Shown here: positions 7,293 to 15,900 of the stretch, in pieces
How the letters are laid out: each line of letters starts with the position of its first letter
Numbering within the stretch: the first letter of the stretch is position 1
Source: CBDDIP01 sp965229005
GTDB lineage: Bacteria > Actinomycetota > Acidimicrobiia > Acidimicrobiales > Ilumatobacteraceae
Assembly: GCA_965229005.1 (NCBI GenBank)
Contig: CBDDIP010000002.1
Span: 2,356,001 to 2,420,000, forward strand
Length of the DNA: 64,000 nt
Direction: 5' to 3'
Translations under genes and position numbers: made by a program
Notes under the pieces: generated by a model
The model's database searches: none
What the model saw: the letters and a program-made list of their open reading frames with translations, nothing else
What the model was told of the DNA's origin: nothing

Positions 7293-7793
7293 ATGGCCAC
7301 CGTCCTGTACCCCGGAAGCTTCGACCCGTTCCACCTCGGTCACCTCGACGTGATCGAGCAGTCCGTTGCCCTCTTCGGCAACGTCGTGGTCGGCGCGATG
7401 CACAACCCCACCAAGCCCAGCGGCATGTTCACGCTCGACGAGCGGATCGAGATGATCCGCGAGAGCATCGCCTACATGCCCAAGGTGAAGGTGATGAGCT
7501 TCGCCGGACTCGCCGTCGACGCGGTGCGCTCGATCGGTGCGGCATTCATCGTGAAGGGTCTACGCACCGGCGGCGACTTCGAGGTGGAACAGCAGATGGC
7601 GCACACCAACCACGCAGTTGCAGGCGTGCGCACCGTGTACCTGCCGTGCAACCCGGCACTCGTGTTCATCAGCAGCCGGTTCATCCGCGAGATCGCGAAC
7701 TACGGTGGCGACGTCACCTCGCTCGTGCCGGCACCGGTTGCGGCGCGCCTCACCAAGATCCGTCCGAGCGACCGCGACATCGACAGCGCCTGA
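7293..7793 (+). CDS. coaD: Phosphopantetheine adenylyltransferase CoaD
   Basis: A 166-residue nucleotidyltransferase. The opening ATVLYPGSFDPFHLGHLDVI carries the HxGH motif (HLGH). The substrate-binding RGLRTGGDFEVEQQMAHTN appears as KGLRTGGDFEVEQQMAHTN, and the C-terminal ISSRFIREIANYGGDVTSLV carries the ISS(T/S) motif. It transfers AMP to 4'-phosphopantetheine, the penultimate step of coenzyme A synthesis. The ATG at 7293 follows rsmD by 8 bases. The annotation is certain. Confidence 0.97.
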   Translation: MATVLYPGSFDPFHLGHLDVIEQSVALFGNVVVGAMHNPTKPSGMFTLDERIEMIRESIAYMPKVKVMSFAGLAVDAVRSIGAAFIVKGLRTGGDFEVEQQMAHTNHAVAGVRTVYLPCNPALVFISSRFIREIANYGGDVTSLVPAPVAARLTKIRPSDRDIDSA

Positions 7794-7809
7794 GCACGTC
7801 CCGAGAACC

Positions 7810-8430
7810 ATGAGCTACGACGACCAGTACAAAGACGACCAGTACAGCGACGAGGACGACGAGGATCTCCTCGACGACTCGGACGCGTTCGTTCGCAGCA
7901 CCAACAGCTACGTCGGCGACGCCGAGGCGATGCTCCGCCGTGCGATGGACATCATCGTCGCCGCGCCGAACATGCCGCTGTCGTCGTCGCCGCGCATCGA
8001 CCGCGACGAGATCATCGAGCTGCTGAGCGAGGCCCTCCACCGCTTGCCGGAAGAGATGCGCCAGGCACGTTGGATGATCAAGGAGCGCCAGGAGTTCGTC
8101 GCCAAGACGCGTCGTGAAGCCGACGAGCTGCTCGAGGCTGCACGCGTGCAGGCGGAGCGGATGGTGCAGCGCACCGAGGTCGTCCGCGCCGCGGAGCAGC
8201 GAGCCCGACAGATCAGCGAAGCCGCCGACACCGACGCACGCCGCCTGCGACACGAGACCGAGGACTTCCTCGATCAGCGCCTCGGCAGCTTCGAGGTCCT
8301 CCTCGATCGTCTGGTGAAGACCGTCCACGCCGGCCGTTCGCGGCTGTCGATCGGCGAGCACCGTCAGGTCGAGGCGATCGAGGACGACGACGACCCGACC
8401 AAGGGCTTCTTCGACCAGGACCGCGGCTGA
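7810..8430 (+). CDS. DivIVA-like coiled-coil protein, SepIVA-type septum/cell-wall factor
   Basis: A 206-residue acidic protein, with an N-terminal Asp/Glu/Tyr-rich tract. A helical region of about residues 40-190 is dense in E, R, A and Q with heptad spacing (KTRREADELLEAARVQAERM, RAAEQRARQISEAADTDARR), like the DivIVA and ATP-synthase-b type coiled coils. In Mycobacterium the gene next to the DUF177 gene and rnc encodes SepIVA, a septum-associated organiser of peptidoglycan synthesis. Its position between coaD and DUF177 here supports the same role. The equivalence rests on synteny and coiled-coil character, not on a diagnostic motif. Confidence 0.75.
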   Translation: MSYDDQYKDDQYSDEDDEDLLDDSDAFVRSTNSYVGDAEAMLRRAMDIIVAAPNMPLSSSPRIDRDEIIELLSEALHRLPEEMRQARWMIKERQEFVAKTRREADELLEAARVQAERMVQRTEVVRAAEQRARQISEAADTDARRLRHETEDFLDQRLGSFEVLLDRLVKTVHAGRSRLSIGEHRQVEAIEDDDDPTKGFFDQDRG

Positions 8431-8471
8431 CGCCCTGACCGCATCGCGGATCTGACCCGCCGACTCGTCGG

Positions 8472-8477
8472 TAGCCT
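8472..8477 (+). promoter_or_regulatory. -10-like TAGCCT, 8 nt before the DUF177 gene
   Basis: TAGCCT ends 8 nt before the ATG at 8486. Confidence 0.4.
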
Positions 8478-8485
8478 CGATCCAC

Positions 8486-9013
8486 ATGGCCAACCTGCTC
8501 CTCGTCAACGCAGCCGAGCTGCTGCGTCGCCCGGGTTCGGAGAAGCGCCTCGCCCTGCAGCCGACGATCACCGAGCTGGCGATCGACGACACCCGCTTCG
8601 GTTCCGCCGACCCGGTCAACGTCGAGCTGCGCCTCGAATCGCTCACCGACGGCATCGTCGTCGACGGCATGGTCTCGGTTCCATGGCACGACACGTGCCG
8701 CCGATGCCTGAAGCCGGTTGGCGGCGTCGTCGACGGTGAGGTCCACGAGCTGTACCAGAACGTGGTCACCGATCCGGAGGCGTTCGAGATCGTCGGCGAT
8801 CAGCTCGACCTGGTGCCGATGGTGCGCGAGGTCCTCCTCCTCGACGTCCCGGCCGCGCCGCTCTGCCGACCCGACTGCGCCGGCCTGTGCCCCTCGTGCG
8901 GCGCCGACCTCAACGACGGCTCGTGCAGCTGCACGGCGGCCGCCGCCGACCCCCGCTGGGCCGTCCTCGACCAGCTCAAGGACATCGATGCATCCGACGA
9001 TCAGGTCGGGTAG
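8486..9013 (+). CDS. DUF177 (YceD-like) protein
   Basis: A 175-residue protein with the DUF177/YceD layout. An N-terminal beta domain carries a first Cys pair, CRRCLKPVGG, near residue 72. A second Cys cluster, CRPDCAGLCPSCGADLNDG, lies near residue 130, followed by the terminal DPRWAVLDQLK motif. YceD proteins are encoded immediately before rpmF across bacteria and are linked to 23S rRNA accumulation; their biochemical activity is not established. The rpmF start lies 60 bases downstream. The Cys pattern suggests a bound metal. Confidence 0.9.
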   Translation: MANLLLVNAAELLRRPGSEKRLALQPTITELAIDDTRFGSADPVNVELRLESLTDGIVVDGMVSVPWHDTCRRCLKPVGGVVDGEVHELYQNVVTDPEAFEIVGDQLDLVPMVREVLLLDVPAAPLCRPDCAGLCPSCGADLNDGSCSCTAAAADPRWAVLDQLKDIDASDDQVG

Positions 9014-9073
9014 CCGCATCGGCCCCGTCCACCGATAACATCTCGTAGCCCATTTGCCGTCAGGGAGTTCACC

Positions 9074-9253
9074 GTGGCTGTTCCCAAGAAGAAGAAGTCG
9101 AAGTCGAAGTCGCGCAGCCACCGGGCTGGCGCTTGGAAGCTCGGCACCCCCGCCCGCAGCACGTGTCCGCGCTGCGGCAACGCCAAGCTGCCGCACACGG
9201 TCTGCCCGTCGTGCGGGTGGTACAAGGACCGCGTCGCCGTCGACGTTGCCTGA
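9074..9253 (+). CDS. rpmF: 50S ribosomal protein L32
   Basis: A 59-residue protein from a GTG preceded by an AGGGAG Shine-Dalgarno sequence. The N-terminus AVPKKKKSKSKSRSHRAG is the L32 signature. The zinc-binding pairs CPRCG and CPSCG follow at residues about 31 and 46, so this is the four-Cys (zinc-containing, C+) form. Bacteria that swap L32 under zinc limitation have a second Cys-less copy, which is not seen here. It sits between DUF177 and plsX, the classical arrangement. Confidence 0.95.
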   Translation: MAVPKKKKSKSKSRSHRAGAWKLGTPARSTCPRCGNAKLPHTVCPSCGWYKDRVAVDVA

Positions 9254-9272
9254 CCCCGGCACCAGCCTGCAC

Positions 9273-10244
9273 ATGCTCCCGATCGCTGTTGATGCGATGG
9301 GTGGCGATCGTGCCCCCGGCGAGATCCTCGCCGGTGCGCACGCCGCGGCCGCGCTGGGCATCCCCGTCGCGCTCGTGGGCCCTGCTGGCCTCGAGGGCGT
9401 GCACCCGCTGCAGCTGATCGAGGCGTCCGAGGTCATCGCCATGGACGAGGACCCGGCGCAATCCGTCCGTCGCAAGAAGGACTCCACGCTGGTTCGCGCC
9501 GCCGAGGCGGTGCGCGACGGCAGGGCCAGCGCAATGGTCTCCGCCGGCAACACCGGTGCCACGATGGCGTCCGCGCTGCTGCGGATGGGTCGGATCAAGG
9601 GCGTCAACCGCCCGGCGATCGCCACGCCCATCCCGGTCCCCGGCGAGCTGCCCAACGTGCTGCTCGATGCCGGTGCCAACAGCGAGGTGCAGCCCGAGTG
9701 GCTCGTGCAGTTCGCCCAGATGGGCTCGGTCTACGCCCGCCACCGGTTCGGCATCGCCACCCCCAAGGTCGGCCTGCTGTCCATCGGCGAGGAGCCCGGC
9801 AAGGGCGACACCCTGCGCAAGGAGGCCTACGGCCTCCTGGCCGTCGCGCCCGGCATCGAGTTCATCGGCAACGTCGAGGGCCGCGACATGATGCTCAAGA
9901 CGGCCGACGTCATCGTCACCGACGGGTTCACCGGCAACGTGGCGCTGAAAACGCTCGAGGGCGGTCTGCGCGTGCTGTTCGGTGCGCTGCTCAACGCGTT
10001 CGGTGCCAAGGAGGAGTACAAGGAGCACGCCGACGCGCTGCTGCCGGCGCTCCTGCCGCTGTACGAGCAGATGAGCCCCGACACCTACGGCGGGGCGATG
10101 CTGCTCGGCGTCGACGGCGTGTGCATCATCAGTCATGGCTCCACCAACGAGCGCGCCGCCCTCAACGCGATCAAGATCGCGGCCGAGATGGTCGAGCTGC
10201 ACGTGGTCGACGAGCTGCGCGCCGCCATCGCCGCCAGTGCGTAG
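9273..10244 (+). CDS. plsX: Phosphate acyltransferase PlsX
   Basis: A 323-residue protein with the PlsX opening PIAVDAMGGDRAP, the central VSAGNTGATMA motif and NVEGRDMMLKTADVIVTDGF. It makes acyl-phosphate from acyl-ACP, the first step of phosphatidic acid synthesis with PlsY and PlsC. The ATG at 9273 begins 19 bases after the rpmF stop; upstream in-frame codons overlap rpmF and are not used. It is followed by acpP and rnc in the usual fatty-acid/phospholipid order. The fab genes normally between plsX and acpP are absent. Confidence 0.95.
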   Translation: MLPIAVDAMGGDRAPGEILAGAHAAAALGIPVALVGPAGLEGVHPLQLIEASEVIAMDEDPAQSVRRKKDSTLVRAAEAVRDGRASAMVSAGNTGATMASALLRMGRIKGVNRPAIATPIPVPGELPNVLLDAGANSEVQPEWLVQFAQMGSVYARHRFGIATPKVGLLSIGEEPGKGDTLRKEAYGLLAVAPGIEFIGNVEGRDMMLKTADVIVTDGFTGNVALKTLEGGLRVLFGALLNAFGAKEEYKEHADALLPALLPLYEQMSPDTYGGAMLLGVDGVCIISHGSTNERAALNAIKIAAEMVELHVVDELRAAIAASA

Positions 10245-10354
10245 AAGCCGCATTCGGCGCGATTCGGCGGGCTAACGTCGCCAACGCGCCCAGTGCATCG
10301 AGGCACACGGAGCGCGACGACCGGAGCCATCCGGAGAAATGGACGGAGATCCAC

Positions 10355-10654
10355 GTGCCTGCCGAGACCCATGTCGAACAGGGCCCGCTCGACCGTGCCG
10401 CAGTGCTCGAGATCGTGCGCGGCAACCTCGCCGACATCCTCGAGATCGAGCCCACCACGATCAGCGAGGGCCAGTCGTTCGCCGACGACCTCGACGCCGA
10501 TTCGTTGGCCCTGATCGAGCTCGTCGAAGCGCTCGAGGAGGAGCTCGGCGAGCGCTCCGTCGGGTTCCGCATCGAGGACGAGGACCTCGTCGACCTGAAG
10601 ACCGTCCGTGACGCCGTCGACTACGTCTGGGCCCGAGTGCAGGACGCATCCTGA
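10355..10654 (+). CDS. acpP: Acyl carrier protein
   Basis: A 99-residue acidic four-helix protein. The phosphopantetheine attachment serine is in DDLDADSLALIELVEALEE, which varies from the usual DSLD/DSLM pattern by having Ala after Leu. The GTG at 10355 is chosen because GGACGGAGAT lies about 6-8 bases before it. The protein is somewhat longer than the common 75-80 residue ACP because of an N-terminal extension, PAETHVEQGPLDR. It carries growing acyl chains in fatty-acid synthesis. rnc starts 5 bases after its stop. Confidence 0.9.
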   Translation: MPAETHVEQGPLDRAAVLEIVRGNLADILEIEPTTISEGQSFADDLDADSLALIELVEALEEELGERSVGFRIEDEDLVDLKTVRDAVDYVWARVQDAS

Positions 10655-10659
10655 CCACC

Positions 10660-11373
10660 TTGTTCGAGGCCCAGGCGGACCACGATGCGATCCTTGCCGC
10701 GCTCAGCGATCGGCTCGCGTACCAGTTCAACGAGGTCAGCCTGCTGCGGCGGGCGATGGCCCACCGGTCGTGGTGCGCCGAGGTGTCGGGTGAGGCGTCC
10801 AACGAGCGACTCGAGTTCCTCGGCGACGCCGTCCTCGGCTGGGTGATCGCCGATCTGGCGTACCGACGCCACGGCGATCTGCCCGAGGGCAAGCTCACCG
10901 ATCTGCGCAAGAGCGTGGTCAACGCGTCGGCGTTGGCCGAGGTGGCCGTCGAGATCGACCTCGGCGCCTGCCTGCTGCTCGGTAAGGGCGAGGCCTCGGC
11001 GGGCGGGCGGATGAAGCCGTCGATCCTGTCCGACGCGCTCGAGGCGGTGCTCGGGGCGATCTACCTCGACGGCGGCGTGCAGGCGGCCGCCGACGTGATC
11101 GACCAGCTGTTCACCGAGCGCCTCGTGCAGGCGGTGCAGCGCCTCGACCGCCTCGACTACAAGACGCTGCTGCAGGAGATGACGGCCCGCCTGTACGACA
11201 CCGCGCCGGTGTACGTCATCACCGACACCGGGCCCGACCACGCCAAGCACTTCTTCGCCACCGTGATGGTCGGCGGCCAAGCGTTGGGCGATGGTGAGGG
11301 CAAGTCGAAGAAGACCGCCGAGCAGGCTGCCGCCGAGCAGGCCTGCGACGCGCTCGCCGCCGCCGAGGCCTGA
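10660..11373 (+). CDS. rnc: Ribonuclease III
   Basis: A 237-residue enzyme with a TTG start 5 bases after acpP. The catalytic signature NERLEFLGDAVLGWVIAD lies near residue 48, with the second acidic cluster SDALEAVLGAIYLDGG near residue 125. A C-terminal double-stranded RNA-binding domain runs from about residue 160 (YKTLLQEMTAR) to the end (KSKKTAEQAAAEQACDAL). It cleaves double-stranded RNA, including the 30S rRNA precursor. The order rnc-mutM-smc is conserved in actinobacteria. TTG is the only start that keeps the full N-terminal helix. Confidence 0.96.
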   Translation: MFEAQADHDAILAALSDRLAYQFNEVSLLRRAMAHRSWCAEVSGEASNERLEFLGDAVLGWVIADLAYRRHGDLPEGKLTDLRKSVVNASALAEVAVEIDLGACLLLGKGEASAGGRMKPSILSDALEAVLGAIYLDGGVQAAADVIDQLFTERLVQAVQRLDRLDYKTLLQEMTARLYDTAPVYVITDTGPDHAKHFFATVMVGGQALGDGEGKSKKTAEQAAAEQACDALAAAEA

Positions 11374-11379
11374 CCTCCG

Positions 11380-12222
11380 ATGCCCGAGCTGCCGGAGGTG
11401 GAGACCGTCCGTCGCGGACTGGTCGGGCCGCTGACCGGGCGCCGCATCGAGCACGTCGAGGTCGGTCGCGAGCGCACCGTTCGGCGCACCTCGCGCCAGG
11501 CCCTGATCGACGGGCTCACCGGCGTCACCATCGAACGGTTCGGCCGGCGCGGCAAGTACCTCCTCGCCGACCTGGACTCGGGCGACCAGCTGATGATCCA
11601 CCTGCGGATGAGCGGTCGGGTGCTGCTGTCCGAGCCCGGCGAGGAGCGGCCGGCGCACACCCACGTCGTGCTGCACTTCGAGCAGCCGAAGCCGGTGGAG
11701 CTGTGGTTCGTCGATCCGCGGACGTTCGGTGAGATGGTCGTCTTCCACCCCCACCACGTCGCCGTCGAACTGCCGGAGCTGTCCAAGCTCGGCATCGACC
11801 CGATCACCGACGGGATGTCGCGAGACCAGCTGAAGCGCATCGTGCTGGCCAGGTCGCGGCAGATGAAGGCGCTGATCCTCGACCAGCACGTGATCGCCGG
11901 GATCGGCAACATCTACGCCGACGAGATCCTGCACCGGGCGAAGATCAGCCCGCTGCGCCTCTCGAACACGCTGACGCCGCGGGAGATCACCAGGCTCCAC
12001 GAGAGCATCCTGGGCATCCTCGGCGAGGCAATCGAGGCCGGTGGGAGCACGCTCAGCGACACCCAGTACGTCGACGTGATGGGTGACGGCGGCTCGTTCC
12101 AGCTCGATCACCGCGTCTACGACCGCGCCGGCCAGCGCTGCCTGACCTGCGGCAAGGCGACCATCCTGCGCATCGTCAGCGGCGGCCGCTCGACCTGCTT
12201 CTGCCCCCGCTGCCAACACTGA
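11380..12222 (+). CDS. mutM: Formamidopyrimidine-DNA glycosylase (Fpg/MutM)
   Basis: A 280-residue bifunctional glycosylase/AP lyase for 8-oxoguanine. The N-terminus PELPEVETVRRGL supplies the catalytic Pro and Glu. A conserved Lys lies in RRGKYLL, and the helix-two-turn-helix has IAGIGNIYADEILHRA. The C-terminal zinc finger CLTCGKA...STCFCPRCQ has its DNA-binding Arg in the loop. All key residues are present. It starts 6 bases after rnc and is probably co-transcribed with it. Confidence 0.97.
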   Translation: MPELPEVETVRRGLVGPLTGRRIEHVEVGRERTVRRTSRQALIDGLTGVTIERFGRRGKYLLADLDSGDQLMIHLRMSGRVLLSEPGEERPAHTHVVLHFEQPKPVELWFVDPRTFGEMVVFHPHHVAVELPELSKLGIDPITDGMSRDQLKRIVLARSRQMKALILDQHVIAGIGNIYADEILHRAKISPLRLSNTLTPREITRLHESILGILGEAIEAGGSTLSDTQYVDVMGDGGSFQLDHRVYDRAGQRCLTCGKATILRIVSGGRSTCFCPRCQH

Positions 12223-12233
12223 TCCGGCCGGCG

Positions 12234-12280
12234 TTCTGGGCGGGATTTTTGCCGGTTTCCGAGAAGGATCCCGCCCAGAA
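12234..12280. terminator. Perfect 13-bp inverted repeat between mutM and smc
   Basis: TTCTGGGCGGGAT (12234-12246) is mirrored exactly by ATCCCGCCCAGAA (12268-12280) around a 21-base loop. It begins 11 bases after the mutM stop, so it may end the rnc-mutM transcript. There is no T-run after the stem, so intrinsic termination is not certain. Confidence 0.5.
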
Positions 12281-12323
12281 GCGCTGCTCGCGGGGGAGGC
12301 CCGGATCGCGGACGCGCGAACGC

Positions 12324-12329
12324 TAGGGT
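12324..12329 (+). promoter_or_regulatory. -10-like TAGGGT, 10 nt before smc
   Basis: TAGGGT ends 10 nt before the smc GTG, downstream of the hairpin. Together they suggest that smc is a separate transcription unit. Confidence 0.4.
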
Positions 12330-12339
12330 CGCTGGCGCT

Positions 12340-15300
12340 GTGTTCCTGAAGTCGCTCACCCTCAAAGGTTTCAAGTCGTTCGCCGACCCCACCACCCTCC
12401 AGCTGGAACCCGGTGTCACGGTCGTCGTCGGGCCGAACGGGTCGGGCAAGTCGAACGTGGTGGACGCCATTGCCTGGGTGCTCGGGGCACAGGCGCCCAG
12501 CGCGGTGCGCAGCCAGAAGATGGACGACGTCATCTTTGCCGGCACCGCCAAGCGCCCCGCCCTCGGCCGCGCCGAGGTGACGCTCACCATCGACAACTCG
12601 GCCGGGCTGCTGCCCATCGAGTTCACCGAGGTCACCGTCTCGCGCATCCTGTTCCGCACCGGCGAGAGCGAGTACGCGATCAACGGCGTGTCGTGCCGCT
12701 TGCTCGATGTGCAGGAGCTGCTCAGCGACGCCGGCGTCGGCCGACAGCAGCACGTCATCGTCAGCCAGGGCCAGATCGACGCGGTGCTCAACGCCCGCCC
12801 CGAGGATCGCCGGGCGATCATCGAAGAGGCAGCCGGCGTGCTCAAGTTCCGCCGCCGCAAGGAGAAGGCCGAGCGCCGTCTCGACGCCACCGAGGCCAGC
12901 CTGCTGCGCGTGCAAGACCTCCTGAGGGAGGTGCGCCGTCAGCTGCGACCGCTCGAGCGCCAGGCCGATGCCGCCCGCCGCCACGGCGACCTCGTCACCG
13001 AGCTCGATGCGTTGAAGATCTTCCTCGCCGGCCGCGAGATCGCCTCGCTCCGGGCACGGCTCACCACCCACGCCACCGAGAAGATCAGCACCTCGCGGCG
13101 CGAGCAGGAGCTGCGCAGCGAACTGGCCACGCTGGACACCGGCGTGATGGCGGCCGAAGCGGAGCTCACCGCACGCGGCGACACCGACCTGTCCGACGAG
13201 ATGGTGCGCGTCGAGCAGCTTCGTGAACGGGCTCGTGGCCTCAGCGCCGTCATGGCCGAACGGCACCGTTCGATGGAGCGCGATCGCGGTCAGCTGATGG
13301 ATTCCGGCGTCATCGCCAACCTCGAGGCCGACGCCGACAAGTTGCGCACCGACCTCGACAACGTGCAGTCCGACCTCGCCGCCCTCGGCCCGGAAGCCGA
13401 GACGCTGCAGGCCGACGAGGAGTCCTTCGCCGCCGATCGGCGCGAGACGATGGCCACGCTCGACAACGTCGTCACCTCCACATCGGCCGCCAGTGCCGCA
13501 GCGGAGGTGCGCGGCGAACTGCGGTCGCTGCGCAACGCCGCAGAGCGCGCCGAGCACGAGGCGCGCCGGGTGCGCGCCCGCCTCGACACGCTCAGCGATC
13601 GCGCCGGTCGCCTCGAAGCCGACGTCGAGCGGTTGCGCTCCGAGTGCGAGGTCGCCGCGCAGCAGGAGAGCGCGCTCGTCGCCGATGTGGAGGCTGCCGA
13701 GATCCGCCGGCAGGCGGCGATCACCGCGCACGAGTCCGCCACGTCGACGCGTCAATCGGCCGTCGAGGAGCTCGCCCGCTGGCGCAGCCGATCCGAAGCG
13801 CTGCAGCAGGCGTTGGAAAGCGCCCGCGCTCGCGCCGGCGCCGATCACCTCGCCGGCGTCGACGGTGTGCTCGGCACGCTGCTCGACCTGATCGAGATCG
13901 ACACCGGCTGGGAGGCCGCCGTCGAGGCCGCCTTCGGCGAAGCGTTGCAAGCGGTCGTCGTCGAGAGCCCGCAGGCGGGTCGTCTTGCGCTCGCATCGCT
14001 GCACGCGTCCAACGTGCACGCCGCCGTCCTCGCGCTCGGTGCACGTCGGGCGACGCCGTCATCGACGCCCTCCAGTGGCGTCGCTGTGCGCCCGCACGTG
14101 CGCAGCCGGCACGCGTCCGTCAACGAGCTGCTCGACACGGTGATGGCCGGCGCGGTGCGAGTGGCCACCTGGAGCGAAGCGGTCGACCTGGCACTGGCCG
14201 AACCGACGGCCATCGTCGTCACCGAAGCGGGCGACCGGTTCGGGCCGTCCGGTTGGCGTCTCGGCGCAGCAGGTGGCGGCGCCACCGCAGCCGCGCTGGA
14301 CGAGGCGCTGGAGCACGTTGGCATCGGCGAAGCGGAGGTCGCACGCCGGCAGCATGCGCTCGACGCGGCGAAGGCCGAGCTGGATGCGGCGAAGGTGCTC
14401 GAAGCCACGCAGATCCGCCGCCTCGACGATCACGACGCCGGGTTCTCGGCCAGCAGCGAAGCGCTCGCTCGCGCCCAGGCCGAGCGCCGCGACACGCAGA
14501 CGGAGCTCGACGGCTCACAGCGCGCCGTCACCGAGGTCGAGGAGCGGCTGGCACGCGAGCAGGCGCGCATCGCCGAGTTGGAGCAGCTCGTTCCCGCGCT
14601 CGAAGCCGACGAGGCAGCCGAACTGCAGGCCGCTGCGATCCGCGGCGAGACTCGCGCCAAGCTCGACGCCCGTTCTGCCGGTCTGGCCGCACGCCGTCAG
14701 GAGTTGGAAGTGCGCAACGCGGGTCTCCACGAGCGGTCGATCTTCTTGTCGCGCCGCCTCGAGGAGACCGAGCGCCGGCTGCAGGCCGACACCGAAGCGC
14801 GGGCCATCGCCCACGAACGCCGTCAGCTCGTCGAGCGTTCACTCGATGCGCTGCAGCGACTCGAAGCGCTCGTGCACGGGCATCGCAGCGCGATCGAGGT
14901 GCGCCACGAGGAGCTTCAGGAGATCCGTCGCCGCCAGAGCGATGAGGTGCGCGCGATCGCCCAACGCCTTGACGGTCTGCGACGTCGCCGCACCGCCGCC
15001 GAGCGTGAGCTCGAAGAGCTGCGCGAGCGCACTCGCCGTGCCGAGATCGACGAGGCCGAGGTGCGCATGCGCCTGGAGGGAACGGTCGAGGCGTTGCGCC
15101 GCGATCACGACCTGGAACCGGCCGCCGCAGAAGCCACCGAGATGCCGGCGCTGCCCGAAGGAATCGGCGCCGCAGCCCGCGTCCGCGACCTCGACCGCGA
15201 ACTGCGTCTGATGGGCCCGATCAACCCGCTGGCGCTCGAGGAGTTCAACGAGCTGCAGGAGCGTCACCGCTTCCTGGAAGAGCAGCTCGAGGACGTGCGC

Positions 15301-15813
15301 ACGACGCGCCGCGAGCTGCTGCGTGTCATCAAGGCGGTCGACCTCGAGATCCAGACCGTCTTCGCCGGCGCCTTCGCCGACGTCAGCGGTCACTTCACCC
15401 AGCTGTTCTCGATGCTCTTCCCGGGCGGTGTCGGGCGCCTCGTGCTCACCGAGCCGGAGAACCTGTTGAACACGGGCATCGAGGTCGAGGCCAAGCCGAG
15501 CGGCAAGAACGTGAAGAAGCTGTCGCTGCTGTCGGGTGGCGAGCGCTCACTCACCGCGCTCGCGTACCTCTTCGCCGTGTTCCGCAGTCGGCCATCGCCG
15601 TTCTACGTGATGGACGAAGTCGAGGCCGCCCTCGACGACGTCAACCTGCACCGCTTCCTCGGGCTGATCCACGAGTTCCGCCGCGAGGCGCAGCTGCTCG
15701 TCGTCAGCCACCAGAAGCGGACGATGGAAGCCGGCGACTGCCTGCTCGGTGTGACCATGCAGCTCGGTGGCTCGAGCAAGGTCGTCACCGAGCGCGTCAG
15801 CACGTCTGCCTGA
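12340..15813 (+). CDS. smc: Chromosome segregation protein SMC
   Basis: A 1157-residue condensin ATPase of normal length. Walker A GPNGSGKSN is at residues 31-39, with the N-terminal signature FLKSLTLKGFKSFADPT. Two coiled-coil arms (about 165-500 and 650-1000) flank a hinge around 510-635. The C-terminal half-ATPase has signature LSGGERSLTALAYL and Walker B FYVMDEVEAALDD. SMC works with ScpA and ScpB, not encoded here, to compact and segregate chromosomes. The hinge region is Ala-rich. GTG start with no Shine-Dalgarno sequence. Confidence 0.97.
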   Translation: MFLKSLTLKGFKSFADPTTLQLEPGVTVVVGPNGSGKSNVVDAIAWVLGAQAPSAVRSQKMDDVIFAGTAKRPALGRAEVTLTIDNSAGLLPIEFTEVTVSRILFRTGESEYAINGVSCRLLDVQELLSDAGVGRQQHVIVSQGQIDAVLNARPEDRRAIIEEAAGVLKFRRRKEKAERRLDATEASLLRVQDLLREVRRQLRPLERQADAARRHGDLVTELDALKIFLAGREIASLRARLTTHATEKISTSRREQELRSELATLDTGVMAAEAELTARGDTDLSDEMVRVEQLRERARGLSAVMAERHRSMERDRGQLMDSGVIANLEADADKLRTDLDNVQSDLAALGPEAETLQADEESFAADRRETMATLDNVVTSTSAASAAAEVRGELRSLRNAAERAEHEARRVRARLDTLSDRAGRLEADVERLRSECEVAAQQESALVADVEAAEIRRQAAITAHESATSTRQSAVEELARWRSRSEALQQALESARARAGADHLAGVDGVLGTLLDLIEIDTGWEAAVEAAFGEALQAVVVESPQAGRLALASLHASNVHAAVLALGARRATPSSTPSSGVAVRPHVRSRHASVNELLDTVMAGAVRVATWSEAVDLALAEPTAIVVTEAGDRFGPSGWRLGAAGGGATAAALDEALEHVGIGEAEVARRQHALDAAKAELDAAKVLEATQIRRLDDHDAGFSASSEALARAQAERRDTQTELDGSQRAVTEVEERLAREQARIAELEQLVPALEADEAAELQAAAIRGETRAKLDARSAGLAARRQELEVRNAGLHERSIFLSRRLEETERRLQADTEARAIAHERRQLVERSLDALQRLEALVHGHRSAIEVRHEELQEIRRRQSDEVRAIAQRLDGLRRRRTAAERELEELRERTRRAEIDEAEVRMRLEGTVEALRRDHDLEPAAAEATEMPALPEGIGAAARVRDLDRELRLMGPINPLALEEFNELQERHRFLEEQLEDVRTTRRELLRVIKAVDLEIQTVFAGAFADVSGHFTQLFSMLFPGGVGRLVLTEPENLLNTGIEVEAKPSGKNVKKLSLLSGGERSLTALAYLFAVFRSRPSPFYVMDEVEAALDDVNLHRFLGLIHEFRREAQLLVVSHQKRTMEAGDCLLGVTMQLGGSSKVVTERVSTSA

Positions 15814-15846
15814 GCTCCATCGTCCGAGCGGGTGACGCCGAACGGC

Positions 15847-15852
15847 TATCGT
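15847..15852 (+). promoter_or_regulatory. -10-like TATCGT for the polyamine-type ABC operon
   Basis: TATCGT lies 34 bases after the smc stop and about 48 bases before the chosen GTG at 15901, leaving a short leader with a GGGGAG Shine-Dalgarno-like stretch at 15882-15887. It argues against the earlier in-frame GTG at 15832, which lies upstream of it. Confidence 0.3.
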
Positions 15853-15900
15853 TCTCGTTTGGTCATCGACGACGAAAAGCAGGGGAGCGCACCAGTCATC

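Noticed and set aside
10621..14019. An 1132-codon open frame on the - strand antisense to rnc, mutM and smc
   Set aside because: It is a high-GC shadow of the real + strand genes; the translation has no domain motif and is rich in His, Arg and Asp runs typical of reverse-frame reading.
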